From an uncultured Bacilli bacterium (GTDB lineage Bacteria > Bacillota_I > Bacilli_A > RF39 > UBA660): DNA of 19,204 nt. The notes below the pieces were generated by a model. That model searched no databases. It had not been told where the DNA came from and saw nothing but the letters and a program-made list of their open reading frames with translations. Each line of letters begins with the position of its first letter. The stretch's first letter is position 1. Positions 1-8,815 of this stretch are shown here, one piece after another. The stretch is taken from NCBI GenBank assembly GCA_947623975.1, contig CANQHY010000009.1, positions 1-19,204 of the forward strand, written 5' to 3'. The translations under genes were made by a program, and so were the position numbers.

Positions 1-367
1 TTGCGTCAACCACAACAATAAATTCATTTTTACCATTTAAATCAGCTAGATCATCATCTATTTTTTCAATACAATTAAATACAGATTTTATTTTAGTAAG
101 AAAAGTACCCAAAGTATTACTCGAACTTGTCGAAACTCTACCAATACCTTCTATAATATTACTTAATATAGAATTAACAGCTACTTCAGAATCATTTTTC
201 CAATTTTCGCCTATTTCCTCTTGAATTTCTTCAAATTTGTCTTTTAAACGGTCAATATTAACCGTAAAATCAGCGTTTTCTGGTAAATTATTTGCTTCTA
301 AACCAGAATTCAAAAAATCTTGCAAATAAGTCAAACCGCTGGAAATCTCATCTATTGTTATTGCCAT
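1..367 (-). CDS. Partial helical protein at the end of the T7SS operon (truncated by the window edge)
   Basis: I translated this by hand from an ATG at 365-367; the frame stays open for 122 codons to the left edge, so the C-terminal part is missing. It begins MAITIDEISSGLTYLQ and is predicted to be mostly helical. A WKND turn at about residues 56-59, between two helices, recalls the hairpin of WXG100/LXG-type secreted proteins. A Ser-rich stretch (about 79-83) and a further helix with an acidic patch follow. No signal peptide or membrane segment is seen in the visible part. The start is supported by its position about 30 bases after the preceding WXG100 gene and by a weak GGGGTG-type ribosome site. 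Position as the next gene of the secretion operon suggests a substrate or substrate partner. The family is not recognised, and the WXG resemblance is an inference from helix pattern only. Confidence 0.75.
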   Translation of the reverse strand, partial: MAITIDEISSGLTYLQDFLNSGLEANNLPENADFTVNIDRLKDKFEEIQEEIGENWKNDSEVAVNSILSNIIEGIGRVSTSSSNTLGTFLTKIKSVFNCIEKIDDDLADLNGKNEFIVVVDA

Positions 368-396
368 CACTACACCCCATTTCCTAACTATTTTTT

Positions 397-687
397 TTAA
401 GCATCAAATGATTTTTTTAAGTTTTCATCTAAATCAGAATATTTTTTTGCCACATCTTTTAAAAAAGATATATACTGTGCACACTTTTCTTTAGTTGGTT
501 CAAAGTTCTTTATGAATTCATTAAATCTTCCAATGTTACCTTCACTTACTTTTCCTTGCCAAAATTGCGGTACTTTTTTTGTTTCTGATTCTATGTTTGA
601 AAATATTTCATACATTTCTTGTGTCTTTTCTTCAAGAATTTGAATAGCAGAAGAAAGCTGATTAGTATCAATATTTATTTTTCCCAT
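397..687 (-). CDS. WXG100 family protein (EsxA/YukE-like), WQG motif
   Basis: This is a 96-residue helical-hairpin protein of the WXG100 family, the small substrates or partners exported by type VII secretion. The hairpin-turn motif is W43-Q-G45, flanked by helices at about 6-38 and 50-90. A C-terminal YxxxD secretion signal is visible at Y83 to D87. There is no signal peptide, as expected for this pathway. The ATG at 687 follows the stop codon of the upstream WXG100 gene directly, and an AAGGAA-type ribosome site sits inside the end of that gene, so the pair is probably translationally coupled. Family members form homo- or heterodimers and bind the C-terminal domains of EssC. Sequence divergence from its neighbour makes a heterodimer conceivable, which is inference. 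Confidence 0.93.
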   Translation of the reverse strand: MGKINIDTNQLSSAIQILEEKTQEMYEIFSNIESETKKVPQFWQGKVSEGNIGRFNEFIKNFEPTKEKCAQYISFLKDVAKKYSDLDENLKKSFDA

Positions 688-993
688 TTAAACATTCCTT
701 CTTCCTTTAATTTGACTTTTAAAATAAGACTCAGCTTTATCGTAACGTTCAACCTTTCCTAAAATGAATTCACTAAAATTAGCGATGTTATTCTCCATTT
801 TAGTCAACAAATTAGTAAAATCGCTAAATTTTGCACAAAATGCTTGATAATCAGCACCATTCCACGCTGATATTTCAACATCAGCCACAACATTTTGCAT
901 GTCCTTTCGGATATTGTCTAACCTTTTACAATTATCTTCTAACATTTTAGCATAACTTGAGAGTTTTTGATAGTCAGCATACAATTTAACCAC
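688..993 (-). CDS. WXG100 family protein (EsxA/YukE-like), WNG motif
   Basis: A 101-residue WXG100 protein with W44-N-G46 at the helical turn and a C-terminal YxxxE signal (Y84 to E88), followed by a basic tail ending GRRNV. The start is GTG at 991-993, preceded by a strong AAAGGAG ribosome site at about 1004-1010 that overlaps the end of the upstream 509-residue gene. It lies directly before the second WXG100 gene with no spacer. The two WXG100 proteins share little sequence beyond the family pattern. The likely role is export through the EssC machine encoded upstream in the same operon, either as an effector-free secreted partner or as an effector chaperone. Which of the two applies cannot be told from sequence. 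Confidence 0.93.
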   Translation of the reverse strand: MVKLYADYQKLSSYAKMLEDNCKRLDNIRKDMQNVVADVEISAWNGADYQAFCAKFSDFTNLLTKMENNIANFSEFILGKVERYDKAESYFKSQIKGRRNV

Positions 994-999
994 ACCAAA

Positions 1000-2529
1000 T
1001 CACTCCTTTCTAAATATCATCTGATCACTATTACTATCAGTCTCTTGTTCACTTATATTTATCTTTTGATCATCGGTATCACTTTTTTCTACAATTTGAT
1101 CGCACAAATTTTTTATTACATTTTGTGAGACAGAAGCATCATCGTCTTTATAAATTCTACCGACATCCTCAGTGTATTTGCTACTAACCAATGCATCTTT
1201 AGCATAATCAGCATATTTAGAATCAGATAAAAATTTATTTAACGTAGTCCCATTGTCTTTAGCTATCTCTTCTATTTCTTGTTTAAATTTAACAAGTTCA
1301 TCATTGTCCATTCCAAAAGCACGAGCATTTTTACCTTGTAACATACCGCCAACAATATCCGTCATACCTTCTTCGCTGTAATTTGCTGCTGCTGCCATAA
1401 ATGTTACTGAATCTTTAAACTCTTCACCTGCTGTTTTTAATACATCAGCATACTTAGTATCAGTAAGCAATTCTTCAACACTTATTTCAGATTCTGTAGA
1501 AAGATAATCAATATATTCTCTTATTATACCAACTGTACTATCTGTCATATCGCCAATGCCATCACCATCATATATTTTAAGTAGCGTTGCCTGATATTCT
1601 TCACTAGATAAATCTTTTATTTCATCCAAAAATTTTGCAACATCCTCAAAATTACTAAGTGCATCTCTTAATAAATCAGAATACTTGTCTTTATTTAATA
1701 GTTCTTCAATTGTAATATTATTTTCATTAGCAATAGATTTTAAATATGTATAAACAACGCCTAAATTAAGAGGATTTATATTAAATAATTCTGGTCTATT
1801 ACCACTCATAATATCTTTTAGCAACAATCTTAAAACGTCGCTGTCAACATCTTCTAATTCCTTTATTGTAGTATCTGATAAATAAGGTGATTTAAGAAGC
1901 AATTCTTTTAAATCGTCAGCAAATTCTTTATCTTCTAACAATTCATCCATATAAACATCTTTTTCTGATGCTAAGTCTTTTAAAGAATCAACCAAACCAT
2001 AAGTATCCTCTATTTCAAAAGTAAGTTTATCGAGATCTTCCTTTTGTTCTGGCGAAATTACATCCTTATCAGACTGACCAGGAACTAGACTGTCAAAATT
2101 ATTGTTATTGTCATTGTTATTACTAGAACCGCCGCCACCACTAACAACATCGGTAATAGGAGGAATTATCGGTGAATTTGAATCATCATCTTGATTCTTA
2201 AGGTACTCGGCAAACGTTTTAACACCATCAACTAAACTTTTAGATGCAGCCGCCATATCATTCAAACTATCTTTAATCATCTCCATATAATCTCCTGCTA
2301 AAAAAGAAATAGCTTGAAAGTTATCCATAAAATCATCTGCAGCATTTTCTAAATCATTGCTAGCAGTATTCCAATCGTCACATGTATCTAAAACCGCATC
2401 ATAGTCTATTTCCGTTGTCTCTCCATCATACTGATAGCCACCAGTATCATCATCAGCATCGGCATGGTATACGCTAAATCTCATATTTGTTAAACTAAAA
2501 GGCTTACTTCTTAATATCATATTTATCAC
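1000..2529 (-). CDS. Acidic T7SS-linked protein with WXG-like head and four ~79-aa helical repeats
   Basis: A 509-residue protein of no family I recognise. Residues 1-45 are irregular and acidic. Residues 46-112 form two predicted helices around F76-LAGD, resembling a WXG100/LXG head (a W53 lies in the first helix). A Gly/Asn/Asp-rich linker covers 130-145. From about 177 the chain holds four copies of a helical unit with period close to 79 residues, beginning near 177, 257, 334 and 413. Each contains a core of the form L-x-x-[IL]-A-x-[ED]-x-x-[IT]-x-x-x-[EK]-[LF]-L-x-[DN]-x-[KE]-[YF]-[AS]-D. No signal peptide, membrane segment or catalytic motif is evident. The start ATG has an AAGGATG ribosome site 4 bases after the yukD stop. 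It ends in TGA, overlapping the ribosome site of the next gene. Placement between yukD and the WXG100 genes points to a substrate, adaptor or scaffold of the secretion machine; that is inference. Confidence 0.9.
   Translation of the reverse strand: MINMILRSKPFSLTNMRFSVYHADADDDTGGYQYDGETTEIDYDAVLDTCDDWNTASNDLENAADDFMDNFQAISFLAGDYMEMIKDSLNDMAAASKSLVDGVKTFAEYLKNQDDDSNSPIIPPITDVVSGGGGSSNNNDNNNNFDSLVPGQSDKDVISPEQKEDLDKLTFEIEDTYGLVDSLKDLASEKDVYMDELLEDKEFADDLKELLLKSPYLSDTTIKELEDVDSDVLRLLLKDIMSGNRPELFNINPLNLGVVYTYLKSIANENNITIEELLNKDKYSDLLRDALSNFEDVAKFLDEIKDLSSEEYQATLLKIYDGDGIGDMTDSTVGIIREYIDYLSTESEISVEELLTDTKYADVLKTAGEEFKDSVTFMAAAANYSEEGMTDIVGGMLQGKNARAFGMDNDELVKFKQEIEEIAKDNGTTLNKFLSDSKYADYAKDALVSSKYTEDVGRIYKDDDASVSQNVIKNLCDQIVEKSDTDDQKINISEQETDSNSDQMIFRKE
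1060..2001 (-). repeat. Four degenerate ~79-residue repeats inside the T7SS-linked protein
   Basis: The four units start near residues 177, 257, 334 and 413, giving spacings of 80, 77 and 79. The best-matched segment is a pair of helices: DELLEDKEFADDL, EELLNKDKYSDLL, EELLTDTKYADVL and NKFLSDSKYADYA. A second, more variable half follows each. Divergence at the protein level indicates old duplication rather than recent DNA repeats. The last unit lacks most of its distal half and ends in a polar tail. Confidence 0.8.
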
Positions 2530-2533
2530 ATCC

Positions 2534-2785
2534 TTAAACTAATATTATTTCTGTACCATTTCTAATATCAGAATCTTTAACAGTCAAATTTATATTATAT
2601 GGCTTACCAGTAACTTTGTTATATATCATAGCATCTTCCCTAACAGGGTAATGACCACCCGAAAGCTCCGAAACTGCTTTTGATAACAATTGTGCCACTT
2701 TGTATATTTTTTTCCCAACCGGAATATATACCTCATATTTTGCTTCTATTAATGGAACTTCAACTATTATAAAAACTTTATTCAC
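2534..2785 (-). CDS. yukD: YukD/EsaB-type ubiquitin-like T7SS protein
   Basis: An 83-residue protein with the beta-grasp (ubiquitin-like) pattern of YukD/EsaB: an N-terminal beta hairpin (VFIIVEVP, YEVYIPV), a helix at about 27-43, and a C-terminal strand pair ending EIILV. YukD-family proteins are small cytosolic parts or regulators of Gram-positive type VII secretion and do not conjugate to targets. The start is GTG at 2783-2785, whose G is also the last base of the essC stop codon TAG. Translation is therefore likely coupled to essC, since no strong separate ribosome site is needed. The stop lies 4 bases before the 509-residue gene. Size and position next to essC agree with the usual T7SSb gene set. 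Confidence 0.9.
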   Translation of the reverse strand: MNKVFIIVEVPLIEAKYEVYIPVGKKIYKVAQLLSKAVSELSGGHYPVREDAMIYNKVTGKPYNINLTVKDSDIRNGTEIILV

Positions 2786-5700
2786 TAATTCTCATCTCCG
2801 CTTCCATCTTCTAACAATTTAATTAAAACCGGCATTCCTCTTTCGACCACATATCCAAATCTATTACCTATCTCATCGTATAATTCCTTTGAAGTTTTCG
2901 TTAACTTTATCGCAAATTGATTTGCAATTCCATCACCAACCCAAATTCCCCTATTATTATTTACTGTATTTCTATACCAATCATCGTACTCTACTTTTTT
3001 AAATTTGTCAACACTATCAGCTAGTAGGAAACAATACTTGTCTAATTCCTTAGCAAGTTCAAATAGCTTTCCGAAGATTTTTTTGTTTTCAGCTGAAATC
3101 TTAGCTTGGAACTTATCAATTCCTGCAATCAAACATAATGTAACAGGCAAATCGGCAATACTTTGCTTATCAAAATTACTGTTTTGATATTTTTCTTGAG
3201 CGTTCTTTATATCTGTATATATTTTTGTAAAAACATTGTCCAAATTAGAATTATAATAGTCAGTATTACTTAAGCTTTCACTATCAATGATATCTTCAGC
3301 GTCTATTACAACTATCTTTATATTATTTATAGTACTTATTTCTTTCAAAATTTCCGTCAAGAATGGTTTTAATACTAATACATCAAGTGATGTTATAAGT
3401 GTTGTATAATTTTTTAATACATTAACGGTAGAGACTTTTAAACTCTTTTTCTCTACACCAATAGGTAATTTATTAAGGCCATCAAAGCTTTCTTTTACAA
3501 AGTCAAAAGTTACTTTATCTGGTAATATTGGTACAGCTTTAGCCTTATATGTCGTGTTTTTCCTCAAGTTTTCACAAGTCTCTCTTATAAAATCATTCAC
3601 CTGTTCCTCTTTACAAATAGATGCTGTTTGAAATTCATAAATCGATCCCAAATCGACTAATCCTCTTCCTACAATATCAGAAGGTTTTGTTCCTCTTACA
3701 TTTCCAAGTATTGAAGAATAATCATTTTCATCATTTAATTGTAAAACCAATTTTTGCTTAAAGTTTTGAGCTAGCCTGTATCTTATCATATTACTTGCAC
3801 TAGTAGTAAATATAAAGAACACACCATATTTAGTTCCTTCTCTAGTAAGTTGCAATATTATATCTTCGTAATTTTGGTAAACCTCACTAAATGCTTCATA
3901 GTTATTTATTATTACGACAAAATTAGGAACACTATTACCACTTAGTTTTACATAGCTTTGATAGTCGCCGCTATAGTCCGCAAAAAGTTTCTTTCTTCTA
4001 TCTATTTCTGTTCTTAGCATCTTAAAAAGATTACTTATTTTCTCGCTATCGTTTAAATAAAGAATATCGCCTACATGAGGAGCCTTAGAAAAAATTCTCA
4101 ATGATTCGGCTCCGAATTCTAAAATATAAAAGTTAACCTCTTCTGGTTTATGAGTAGTAATAGATGAATAAATTATGGCATTTAGCATTTGTTCTTTACC
4201 GCTTCCAGCAGAACCATAAATTATAGCATTTCCATCTTCTGATATTGGCAATGTCAATATTCCTTGTCTTTGGTTAAACGGATCATCGAACTCACCTATA
4301 ATTGGGTTTATTATAAATGGGGTTGGCACATAATTATACTTAGTAGTTAATTTGTCTATATATATTAGAGCTGGAATCTTATCTAGCCATAGTTGTTTTA
4401 TTTGAATTTTTTCCTTTGCAGCTATATCGGATAAATATTTAACTATATTAGTTAGTTGCTCTCCTTCTGCTTTTACTTTATCTTTTTTTATTTCATCAGT
4501 TTCTTTAACCACTGCTCCAATATTGTTGACAAAGTTCATCGATGTATCTATCTTTTTCTTAACTTTTTCTGTTGGAAAATATGCAGCTCCACACCAAGCT
4601 GACTGTCCAAGTCCAAAATACTCATTGTATCCAACTTGCAAATAGAAACGACCAGTCTGTTTTATGTATGCAGCATCAGGAACTTTCAACATATCATTAC
4701 TATCAGATTTATCTTGTACTTTTAAACATACTCTAAAACGAGCGTTAGACCAAATTTGATCATTTACGACTCCACTTGGTTTTTGTGTTGCAAGAATCAA
4801 ATGAACACCCAAACTACGCCCAATACGAGCTGCAGAAATCAATTGATCCATAAATTCTGGTTGTTGAACTTTCAATTCGGCAAATTCATCAGATATAATA
4901 AGCAAATGAGATACTGGTTCTTTAACCAATCCCTCGTGGTAAAACTTCTGATATTTGTATATATCGATCGTTCCTTCGTTCAAAGCTTGTCTTGCTTCAT
5001 TAAAAATCGTCTGTCTTCTTCTCAATTCACTCTGAATAGATACTAAAGATCTATTCATTTCAATAGTATCAAGGTTGGTGATAGTACCTGCCAAATGTGG
5101 AAGTTTTACACCCGTATCATCATTTTTAAAAGCTCCAGCAAGTCCACCACCTTTATAGTCTATCAATATAAATGAAACATCATATGGATGATAATTTACA
5201 GCCAATGACAAAATATAAGTTATTATGAATTCTGATTTACCAGAACCTGTCATTCCTGCTATAAGTCCATGTGGTCCATGGGCTTTCTCATGTATGTCTA
5301 ACTTAAACAACATTCCATGTGAATCTATTCCAATTGGAGCCTGCAAAGTAGAGGTTGGATTACTCATTTTCCAACGGAACACAGCATTTAGTTGTTCAAC
5401 TTTACCTACACCATACATCTCTAGGAAATCAATAACATTTGGTAAAGCATAACTATCTTGTGCAAATTTTATTGGTATATTAGCAACCTTTCTGCAACAA
5501 TTCATAAAATTTCCTTGAGTGTAATTATCTATAACAAATTCCTTTTGCTTATCAGATGTTAACTCACTTTCAAATAAAGCACCACTTTTTCCATTTATAC
5601 TCAAGAACGTAGTACATTCATTTGGAAGAGTTGACAAATTTTCATTAAGTACAATAACATTTATTCCTACATTTTTCTTTAATTTTAAAGTGCTTGCTAC

Positions 5701-7383
5701 CACTTGAACATTTTTAGCGACTTTGTAATCATCTGTTATTATTATATAATAAGGAGAAAACGCTTTATAATCATCCTTATCTTGTTCCATCCTGCTTTCT
5801 AACGTTCTTTCCAAATAAGAAGATAGCTCACACATCTCTTCATAATCAGTAGCAAAAAATCTTAGTTGTTTGTCATTACTCCAAGTATGAGGTAGCATTT
5901 TAGCAAACTCCCAATCCTGTTCATGTTTATAGTCGACAAGGAAAACAAATTTAACATCTTCGTAGCTATGAAAAGTTATTATCTGCAATATCAATTGTTT
6001 AATAAATTCTTTAGTTTCTATCCACTTGCCGACAACACCTAATATGTATTTTTCGGTAAGAGATATACTTATTGGTACATCAATTAAATCCTTTGATTTA
6101 TCTACTAAAGTACTAAGAATCTTTTTAAGATTATCTTCATCCATCGTGAAATGTTCTTCAGGATATTTTATATCAAGTTCTACAGGTGAATTACCAATAC
6201 CAAGTCTTAAGGATAAGAAATCGGCATGTTCGATTTTTCTTTCCCATAATTGTCTATTTCTTGTCAAGATTATTCTTTCGCATTCTTCTAATGTAATAAA
6301 GTTTTCTATTAAGATTTGTCTTTGCTTTTTCATTATTAAGTCAATTTCATTCTTCTTGCTATCGATGTAAGCTCCATATTTCTCTTGACGTTCTTTTTCA
6401 TATTTTATTTTCTGTTTTTTCTGGTAATTTCTAGTTATTAAAGGCCAAATAAACATACTTGCTATCATAGCACCAGTTGTTACAAAAGCTGGCCAAGATT
6501 GTTCCAAGGTCCTCTGCCCAGAGTTAACGTACATAAGTGTATTAGCAAGGCTGACAAGAGATGTCATACCTGATGTAATCATAGGTCCTATTGTATATAT
6601 TATTGGCGTATCATCTTGTTGTTGCTTTCCAGGTGGTGGATCTATTACCATTTCTTCCTTCTCAATTATAGTTTTAAATCTAGGCGATCTAAAAAAATAA
6701 TCATTATCCTCGTATACTTCTAGTTCAGCATTTTTCTCTTCATCAGTTGCTTCTATTGCAACATTTGCTTTTTGGTACAAAGAAAATATATCACTACTGT
6801 ATTTTACTCTATCGAAAGGATTATTAGTAATTATCAAATTTCCTAAAACTACCATTTTTAATCCCGTTATAAATATAATATCACCATGTTCTAGTTTTCT
6901 TGTTCCAATAAGTCTTTCATTATTTATATAAGTTCCAAATTGACTTTCTAAATCTGTTATTTCCCATGTGCCGTTGTTGTAGACTAATTTGGCATGTTCA
7001 TCGGACACAGTTGGTATATTATAGATAATTTTACACAACGAACTTTTACCTATAAGTATTTCAGAAGAATTTTTTACCTCGACTTGAATATTGTTAGGCT
7101 CATACACTGGACAGCAATAAAGAAGAGCTATTTCTTCTTTTTCAATTTGAACATAATGAAAACTGTAGTTTGTCAAAACTACTTCATTTATAATTCTATC
7201 TTCCTCGATAATTTTACTATCGCTATTACTTTTAAGAATCCACTCTCCATTTTTTTCTTCGACACTGACAATTTTTCTTTCCATACCATTTTTGTCCATG
7301 TCTGATACCCAATATGTACCATTTATAGCAAGTGGTAAGGTAAGTGAATAAATTTTATCTTTCTTTATCAATGATACTAGCAT
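2785..7383 (-). CDS. essC: EssC, FtsK/SpoIIIE-type ATPase motor of type VII secretion
   Basis: A 1532-residue membrane ATPase that powers type VII export; Staphylococcus EssC is about 1480. Order of parts: an N-terminal beta-rich FHA-like region (about 1-90); a second FHA domain (about 96-185, with IGKSS, SDEH and FGTYINN); two membrane segments (about 262-286 and 297-317); then three P-loop-fold domains. ATPase 1 has an intact Walker A, GMTGSGKS (710-717), and Walker B ending D832-E833. ATPase 2 has GSAGSGKE (1057-1064), in which Glu replaces the usual Ser/Thr, and its Walker B region reads INNYE (N1160-N1161), so it is probably catalytically weak. ATPase 3 (from about 1305) shows no P-loop. 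That only the first domain is canonical matches the T7SSb pattern, where the later domains bind substrates and regulate. It is the first gene of the operon, with its own promoter, an AGGAG ribosome site and a one-base overlap with yukD. Confidence 0.96.
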   Translation of the reverse strand: MLVSLIKKDKIYSLTLPLAINGTYWVSDMDKNGMERKIVSVEEKNGEWILKSNSDSKIIEEDRIINEVVLTNYSFHYVQIEKEEIALLYCCPVYEPNNIQVEVKNSSEILIGKSSLCKIIYNIPTVSDEHAKLVYNNGTWEITDLESQFGTYINNERLIGTRKLEHGDIIFITGLKMVVLGNLIITNNPFDRVKYSSDIFSLYQKANVAIEATDEEKNAELEVYEDNDYFFRSPRFKTIIEKEEMVIDPPPGKQQQDDTPIIYTIGPMITSGMTSLVSLANTLMYVNSGQRTLEQSWPAFVTTGAMIASMFIWPLITRNYQKKQKIKYEKERQEKYGAYIDSKKNEIDLIMKKQRQILIENFITLEECERIILTRNRQLWERKIEHADFLSLRLGIGNSPVELDIKYPEEHFTMDEDNLKKILSTLVDKSKDLIDVPISISLTEKYILGVVGKWIETKEFIKQLILQIITFHSYEDVKFVFLVDYKHEQDWEFAKMLPHTWSNDKQLRFFATDYEEMCELSSYLERTLESRMEQDKDDYKAFSPYYIIITDDYKVAKNVQVVASTLKLKKNVGINVIVLNENLSTLPNECTTFLSINGKSGALFESELTSDKQKEFVIDNYTQGNFMNCCRKVANIPIKFAQDSYALPNVIDFLEMYGVGKVEQLNAVFRWKMSNPTSTLQAPIGIDSHGMLFKLDIHEKAHGPHGLIAGMTGSGKSEFIITYILSLAVNYHPYDVSFILIDYKGGGLAGAFKNDDTGVKLPHLAGTITNLDTIEMNRSLVSIQSELRRRQTIFNEARQALNEGTIDIYKYQKFYHEGLVKEPVSHLLIISDEFAELKVQQPEFMDQLISAARIGRSLGVHLILATQKPSGVVNDQIWSNARFRVCLKVQDKSDSNDMLKVPDAAYIKQTGRFYLQVGYNEYFGLGQSAWCGAAYFPTEKVKKKIDTSMNFVNNIGAVVKETDEIKKDKVKAEGEQLTNIVKYLSDIAAKEKIQIKQLWLDKIPALIYIDKLTTKYNYVPTPFIINPIIGEFDDPFNQRQGILTLPISEDGNAIIYGSAGSGKEQMLNAIIYSSITTHKPEEVNFYILEFGAESLRIFSKAPHVGDILYLNDSEKISNLFKMLRTEIDRRKKLFADYSGDYQSYVKLSGNSVPNFVVIINNYEAFSEVYQNYEDIILQLTREGTKYGVFFIFTTSASNMIRYRLAQNFKQKLVLQLNDENDYSSILGNVRGTKPSDIVGRGLVDLGSIYEFQTASICKEEQVNDFIRETCENLRKNTTYKAKAVPILPDKVTFDFVKESFDGLNKLPIGVEKKSLKVSTVNVLKNYTTLITSLDVLVLKPFLTEILKEISTINNIKIVVIDAEDIIDSESLSNTDYYNSNLDNVFTKIYTDIKNAQEKYQNSNFDKQSIADLPVTLCLIAGIDKFQAKISAENKKIFGKLFELAKELDKYCFLLADSVDKFKKVEYDDWYRNTVNNNRGIWVGDGIANQFAIKLTKTSKELYDEIGNRFGYVVERGMPVLIKLLEDGSGDEN

Positions 7384-7420
7384 TATACCAACTCCTATTT
7401 CCCCTATCTTATCTACAATA

Positions 7421-7449
7421 ATGTTACCATTTTTAAATTATTTTAGCAA
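7421..7449 (-). promoter_or_regulatory. Candidate promoter of the essC operon
   Basis: Reading the minus strand, TTGCTA (7444-7449) and TAACAT (7421-7426) are separated by 17 bases, placing a start of transcription near 7414 and about 30 bases of leader before essC. No terminator hairpin is visible between the NlpC/P60 gene and essC, so read-through from that gene is also possible. Confidence 0.5.
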
Positions 7450-7480
7450 CGGAAATGTCTTTTTTTTCTTATTTTTTTGA

Positions 7481-8767
7481 TTAACAATAGTTTTCAGTAA
7501 GTAGAACTAGTCTATTTATATCTTTCAAATATTCACTGTTATCTAAAACGGTTACTGCAACATTCATTGTAGCAGCGTTTGAATGAATTATATAATTTTT
7601 CCCGTCTTTTTTGCCTATGTAAATCATTACATGTCCATTTTCATATAAAAGTGCTGGATTATTATTTTCAATTATTTTTAGTTTTTCCTGATTACTTTTA
7701 CCAGCTAGCGAGATCACTTTGCCTACACTTTTATTTTGACTAGATGTATTTCTAGGAAATTTAAAACCAAATGTTCCATAAACATTAGAGACATAACTAG
7801 AGCAATCAACACCTTCATTCATTCCACTCCAACTATAGCCTACACCCTCGTACTTGAAAGCTTGAATTATAACATTTTTCTTCGTATATGGCAGATAACC
7901 AATATGAGCAGAATCTCTTCCTATAGTTATTATTTTTTTACCAACAAAAGAGTTTTCTAACTTTATTGGTAATACTAGTCTATAACCTTCCTCAACAGTC
8001 GTAATAAAAGGAAGCTTTACACTCATATCCAAAAGTACATCATCAACAACTATCTTTTCAGCAGTTATAATTCCAAAAGACGAATTATTTATAAAGAAAT
8101 TTATATCATTTTCATTAGCAAGAGCAATATTTTCTTTTTTTACCCAGCCAACATACGTTTCAGTTATAACAAAATCCCATAGTCTATCTTTACTCTCATG
8201 AATAATAATTAAAGGAGTATTAACATGTAATTCAGTTTCTTGAATATTATCAAAATTAGAATCATTTCTATTATTATAAAAATGGCAATCAGTAGGAAAA
8301 CTCCTTAAATTAGCTCTTTTTACAATAATTCCCCATTGAATTTTTTGGGATTGCTCTATATTAGATAGATTTCTATTATCAAGTATAAAATCAATAGTCG
8401 AATTAGTTATTTCTGCACCATCACTATACTTGGGCAAAGATGGTATTTTATAACTAGTAATATAATTAAAAATATCGTCTTTAGATACAAACTTTATATT
8501 CTTAATATCATACATCATATCGGTCTTTTTTCTTATTTCTTCGTTATACAAGCTTATTTCATCTTCGCTCATAATTATATTGTCATAATCATTCGATAAT
8601 GTAATAAACGGAACTGCACTAGTAGAAATCGTTTCAATATAACTATTAGTTATTTTCTTTTCTTGGTTTAATTCTTTAATTGTTGGAGTTTTATTTTTAC
8701 ATCCAGATACTAATAAGAGCATTATTATAACGGCACTTATTTTCTTCAAATTATTAAATGTAATCAT
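7481..8767 (-). CDS. SH3-domain NlpC/P60 lipoprotein (cell-wall endopeptidase)
   Basis: A 428-residue predicted lipoprotein. The signal segment (about 9-20) ends in a lipobox LVSGC with acylated C23, so the enzyme sits on the outer face of the membrane. Two SH3-like domains follow: about 143-216, with the RANLRSFP pattern of SH3b domains, and about 228-293. A C-terminal NlpC/P60 cysteine peptidase domain starts near 300. Its catalytic residues are visible as C322 in GVDCSS, H379 in GHVMIYIG and H395 in IIHSNAA. Such multi-SH3 NlpC/P60 enzymes cut peptide stems of peptidoglycan, commonly next to D-gamma-glutamyl-diaminopimelate or -lysine. It has its own promoter and an AAAGGAAGG ribosome site. 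It lies directly upstream of essC, which suggests local wall opening for the secretion apparatus; that link is inferred only from position. Confidence 0.93.
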   Translation of the reverse strand: MITFNNLKKISAVIIMLLLVSGCKNKTPTIKELNQEKKITNSYIETISTSAVPFITLSNDYDNIIMSEDEISLYNEEIRKKTDMMYDIKNIKFVSKDDIFNYITSYKIPSLPKYSDGAEITNSTIDFILDNRNLSNIEQSQKIQWGIIVKRANLRSFPTDCHFYNNRNDSNFDNIQETELHVNTPLIIIHESKDRLWDFVITETYVGWVKKENIALANENDINFFINNSSFGIITAEKIVVDDVLLDMSVKLPFITTVEEGYRLVLPIKLENSFVGKKIITIGRDSAHIGYLPYTKKNVIIQAFKYEGVGYSWSGMNEGVDCSSYVSNVYGTFGFKFPRNTSSQNKSVGKVISLAGKSNQEKLKIIENNNPALLYENGHVMIYIGKKDGKNYIIHSNAATMNVAVTVLDNSEYLKDINRLVLLTENYC

Positions 8768-8815
8768 TTTTTGATTAGCCTTCCTTTATTGTACCTACAC
8801 TACTATACTGATATT

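Noticed and set aside
1000..1002. TGA at the end of the 509-residue gene as a possible Trp codon (Mycoplasma code)
   Set aside because: The following WXG100 gene has its own strong ribosome site and start there, and Trp is encoded by TGG throughout, so TGA is a stop.
7451..7480. T-rich plus-strand run after the NlpC/P60 gene as a terminator
   Set aside because: The T-run faces the plus strand, where no gene ends, and there is no hairpin before it. In the direction of the genes it is an A-run.
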